Below, one piece after another: positions 49,513 to 52,063 of a DNA stretch of 52,063 bases (its first letter is position 1; every line of letters begins with the position of its first letter). This stretch comes from Chloroflexota bacterium. Its GTDB lineage: Bacteria > Chloroflexota > UBA11872. Made by a program: the position numbers and the translations under genes. A model generated the notes under the pieces. The model was not told the DNA's origin and ran no database searches. It saw only the letters and a program-made list of their open reading frames with translations. The stretch covers positions 1 through 52,063 of the forward strand of contig JAPPNP010000032.1 in NCBI GenBank assembly GCA_028873795.1, read 5' to 3'.

Positions 49513-50496
49513 ATGCGCTGCTTCGTCACCGGAGCCACCGGCCAACTCGGCAGCGCGCTCGTCCGCGAGCTTGCCGCTGACGGTCACCATGTCACCGCCC
49601 TGGTGCTGCCGGGCGACCCCTGGGCGGCGCCGGCGTTCGAGGGCCTCGACGTCAGCCAAGCGACGGGCGACGTGCGGGACCCGGCGTCGTATCCGGATGA
49701 GGTTTTCGACTGGGTGTTTCACCTGGCCGCCAACCAGTCGTTTTACCGGCGCGATCACCGACTCCAGTGGGAAATCAACGTCGAAGGGGTGGCGCACCTG
49801 CTCAGTTGGCTGGCGGCGCACCCGCCGAGGCGCTTGGTGCACGTCAGCTCGCTCGCCGCGGTGGGGCTCGCGGAGCGGCTCGAAACGCCGATGGACGAGA
49901 TGACACCGTTTGAGGCGTCGGAGCACGGGCTGATGTACGCCCTGTCCAAGCAGGCGGGCGAACGGCTGGTGCTCAAGGCGGCGTCGCGGGGACTCTCCGC
50001 CGTGGTGGCCAATCCGGGCACGGTGCTCGGCCCCTGGGACCGCGGCGCCCATGCCTGGCGCATGCTGCGGCCGCTGGTGCGCGGCTGGGTCCGCGCCGTG
50101 CCGCCCGGGGGCAACAGCCTGGTCGACGCGCGCGACGTGGCGCGCGGCCTGGTGGCGATGGCCGCCGGCGCCCGGGCTGGTCGACGCTATCTGCTCACCG
50201 GTCACAACCTTACCTACCGGCATCTCGCTAAGCGGGCGGGACGCATTGCCGGCAACACCGGGCCGATCGTCACCCTGCCGCGTTGGTTTCTCACGGGGCT
50301 CAGCGTCACGGTCGAGCCGCTCGCGGACCTTGTCGGCATCGCTCCGCCAATCGCCCACGATGAAGCTGTCACCGGGAGAAGCTACCTGTACTTCAACGCC
50401 AGCAAGGCCCATCGGGAACTGGGTTTCCGGGCGCGGCCGCTCGACGAAACGCTGCTCGACTCCCTGGAGTGGTACGCCGCCGCCGGATTCAGTTGA
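49513..50496 (+). CDS. Extended SDR NAD-dependent epimerase/reductase, 327 aa
   Basis: MRCFVTGATGQLGSALVREL with the TGxxGxxG motif, FHLAANQS, the YALSK motif (Tyr-x-x-x-Lys) at about 143-147, VVANPGTVLGPWD and an SLVDARDVARG. Similar to dihydroflavonol reductase-type or hopanoid-associated sugar epimerases. 41 bp after the small protein; probably in the same transcript. Confidence 0.88.
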   Translation: MRCFVTGATGQLGSALVRELAADGHHVTALVLPGDPWAAPAFEGLDVSQATGDVRDPASYPDEVFDWVFHLAANQSFYRRDHRLQWEINVEGVAHLLSWLAAHPPRRLVHVSSLAAVGLAERLETPMDEMTPFEASEHGLMYALSKQAGERLVLKAASRGLSAVVANPGTVLGPWDRGAHAWRMLRPLVRGWVRAVPPGGNSLVDARDVARGLVAMAAGARAGRRYLLTGHNLTYRHLAKRAGRIAGNTGPIVTLPRWFLTGLSVTVEPLADLVGIAPPIAHDEAVTGRSYLYFNASKAHRELGFRARPLDETLLDSLEWYAAAGFS

Positions 50497-50590
50497 TCCC
50501 CATGCGCTTCGGCAGGGTCCGCTCCCTCTCCCACCGGGAAAGGGTCGCGGTGAGGGGTCCGCCCGGCACGGACTCTCGGGTCCGCCTTCC

Positions 50591-50616
50591 GTAGGGGCGC
50601 CCCTCGTGGGCGCCCG
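50591..50616. repeat. GTAGGGGC hairpin repeat
   Basis: GTAGGGGCGCCCCTCGTGGG continues to CGCCCG, the same hairpin family as at 88-158. It lies just beyond the convergent end of the cupin gene and may help end both transcripts. Confidence 0.65.
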
Positions 50617-50622
50617 TTCGCC

Positions 50623-51006
50623 CTACCCCGCCGGATCGTCCAGAAAGACCGTCTGCCGCGCCTCGCTGGAAAACGCCACCAGCAGCGTCGCCGTGTCCTC
50701 GCCGACGTTGATCGCCCGGTGCCGCACACCCTGGGGCACGTGCAACAGCGATCCCGCGGACAACGTGACCGTCCGCGACCCGAGCGTGTGCTTGATCGTG
50801 CCCTCGGCGACGAACACCAGCTCGTGGCAGTTGGGGTGGTAGTGCTCCGGATTCGACGAGCCGGGCTCGAACTGGGCACGCCCAAACGTCATTCCGCTGC
50901 CGGGCGTCAGGTCAGCGTCGGCCAGCCACTCCAGCGACACGCCCGGCACGTAGTCGCGCCGGCCGCGCCCCACCGTCACCACGCGCGGTTCTTCCGCCTC
51001 GCTCAT
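50623..51006 (-). CDS. Small cupin protein, 127 aa
   Basis: Single cupin domain: the first motif region EHYHPNCHELVFVAEGTIKHTLG (His-His-Glu metal ligands) and the second GSLLHVPQGVRHRAINVGED. It could be a metal-binding sensor or isomerase; no substrate assigned. ATG 51006. Confidence 0.85.
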   Translation of the reverse strand: MSEAEEPRVVTVGRGRRDYVPGVSLEWLADADLTPGSGMTFGRAQFEPGSSNPEHYHPNCHELVFVAEGTIKHTLGSRTVTLSAGSLLHVPQGVRHRAINVGEDTATLLVAFSSEARQTVFLDDPAG

Positions 51007-51122
51007 CGACTCCGCCTCCCGCGTTCAGGGATGCTCACGCCTCGCGTCAGCCTACGCCACCGCAGGCGCCAACCCCCACTGCTACCCTGACGGCCCCGAC
51101 AATCCACACCCAGGCGACATCC

Positions 51123-51986
51123 ATGGCGGCTCAGGCATCCCCCGAACAACCCAAACTGCTTCAGTTGGCCGCGATCAACAGCTTCATGGGCCATCCCAGC
51201 CCCGACCGTGAATGGAGCTTCGAACGCAAGATCGCGGAGGTGGCCGGGGCCGGATTCGATGGATTCACGGGACGAGCCCCGCCCATCACCCGACAGATGG
51301 TGGAAGACTCGGGCCTGCTGTTCTGGTGCACGACCGACATCGAGACTGCGCGAGACATCAAACCCGCGCTTGCGGCGGCCCAGGAAGCCGGCGCGTCGAC
51401 GGTGAACGTGCAGATGGGCAACCACGACACGCCCACGCGGACGGCGGTGGCGCTGGCGCGTCGCACGCTCGCCGCGGCGGACGAGATGGGGATCGAGGCG
51501 GCCATCGAGGTGCATCGCGACACGGCCACCGAGACGCCCGAGAAGGCCTACGCCCTGGCGGACGGCTTCGCCAAGGCCGAAGGCCGCCTGCTGCCCATGG
51601 TGTGGGACCACTCCCACCCGGCCGTGATCAAGCACCTGCCCCCGCCGTTCGCCGGCCGCCTGCTCGACCGGCCCGAGCTGGTGCAAAACTCGAACTGGTT
51701 TCACCTGCGCGCGTTCAACGGGCATCACGCCCAGGTGCCGGTCATCGACGGCGACGGCAAAGCGACGCCCGAATTCCACGACTGGATCGAGTTCGTCGAC
51801 GAGCTGATCCAGCTCTGGCTGGCGGCCGCGGCCCCCGGCGCCACGCTGTGGACCTGCCCCGAGATGATCGCCAGCGGCTACCGGCTGTCGGTCTTCACGG
51901 ACAACTGGCGCCAGGCCCTGTTCATCCGCGACGCCGTCGACGAGGTCTGGCGCCGCCGCCTGCCCGACTGGTCACCGCCGGCCTAG
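51123..51986 (+). CDS. Sugar phosphate isomerase/epimerase-like TIM barrel, 287 aa
   Basis: Xylose-isomerase-like barrel of the AP-endonuclease-2 superfamily: FERKIAEVAGAGFDGFTG, ASTVNVQMGNHD, IEAAIEVHRDT (metal Glu), PMVWDHSHP (metal Asp/His), WFHLRAFNGHHAQ. A sugar isomerase or epimerase, not more specific. ATG 51123. Confidence 0.78.
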   Translation: MAAQASPEQPKLLQLAAINSFMGHPSPDREWSFERKIAEVAGAGFDGFTGRAPPITRQMVEDSGLLFWCTTDIETARDIKPALAAAQEAGASTVNVQMGNHDTPTRTAVALARRTLAAADEMGIEAAIEVHRDTATETPEKAYALADGFAKAEGRLLPMVWDHSHPAVIKHLPPPFAGRLLDRPELVQNSNWFHLRAFNGHHAQVPVIDGDGKATPEFHDWIEFVDELIQLWLAAAAPGATLWTCPEMIASGYRLSVFTDNWRQALFIRDAVDEVWRRRLPDWSPPA

Positions 51987-52010
51987 CGGCCAACCCGCGA
52001 TTCGATCCGT

Positions 52011-52063
52011 GTAGGGGCGGCCCTAATGGGACTCGACCAGTAACCCGGCGTCATCCGGGACAC
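52011..52063. repeat. Truncated GTAGGGGC repeat at the right edge
   Basis: GTAGGGGCGGCCCTAATGGG begins a hairpin-type repeat like that at 130-158, but the second arm is diverged or incomplete here. The window ends soon after and no gene is visible. Confidence 0.5.

Overview
The window is a high-GC bacterial chromosome segment (most genes visibly around 65-70% G+C) with tightly packed genes, many GTG starts, ATGA/GTGA overlaps and short hairpin repeats between operons. Gene content points to a free-living or host-associated heterotroph rich in small-molecule catabolism: mandelate racemase/enolase family, phytanoyl-CoA dioxygenase family, amidohydrolase, Gfo/Idh oxidoreductase, CehA/McbA-type PHP hydrolase, amine oxidase and M24 peptidase. 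The style (futalosine-type ubiA/ubiX/ubiD cluster, a secreted protein with a 'LGYPIS...LQAFQ' module that I associate with Chloroflexota) suggests an uncultivated Chloroflexota (SAR202/Dehalococcoidia-like) or a related lineage. This is an inference with moderate confidence; there is no rRNA in the window. The first 67 bases are homopolymer and look like a contig-end artefact.

Layout. 0.25-12.8 kb: PHP-type hydrolase, a Phd/VapC pair, an MscS channel, a lower-GC secreted protein flanked by two copies of the mscS 5' end, a DUF429 protein, an amine oxidase, a solute-binding lipoprotein, an amidohydrolase and a voltage-gated K+ channel. 13.0-18.4 kb: ubiX-ubiA-ubiD (quinone prenylation/decarboxylation), a HAD phosphatase, a 2-hydroxyacid dehydrogenase and fabZ. 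18.5-20.8 kb: three toxin-antitoxin modules in a row. 20.9-25.6 kb: a MarR regulator converging on the most notable locus, an ornithine-cyclodeaminase-like gene followed by dop, a 57-codon pup-like gene ending in Gly-Gly-Glu, and pafA, with no prcBA proteasome genes. 25.6-31.9 kb: drug/metabolite transporter, enolase-superfamily dehydratase, a TIM-barrel protein, HigBA, a class IV aminotransferase and an aquaporin. 32-37.6 kb: M23 peptidase behind a 21-bp palindrome, hisI, DUF169, Fur-family regulator, cyclopropane synthase and acyl desaturase. 37.8-43.1 kb: TIGR01777 epimerase, M24 peptidase, PhyH dioxygenase, Gfo/Idh oxidoreductase and acetyltransferase. 43.2-52 kb: pentapeptide-repeat membrane protein, a DXS with altered motifs, a coupled catabolic operon (2-hydroxyacid dehydrogenase, FGGY kinase, class II aldolase, small beta protein, epimerase), a cupin and a sugar isomerase-like TIM barrel.

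The headline is the compact dop-pup-pafA cassette (protein pupylation) without an adjacent 20S proteasome, with a divergent Pup whose C-terminus is already the conjugation-competent Glu and a PafA carrying an apparent C-terminal-domain insertion. Other points of interest are the mscS 5'-end duplication around a low-GC gene with a degenerate protease-like site, five type II toxin-antitoxin systems with apparently leaderless promoters, a perfect Fur-like 7-1-7 palindrome, two enzymes with substituted signature residues, and several families of dispersed palindromic repeats.
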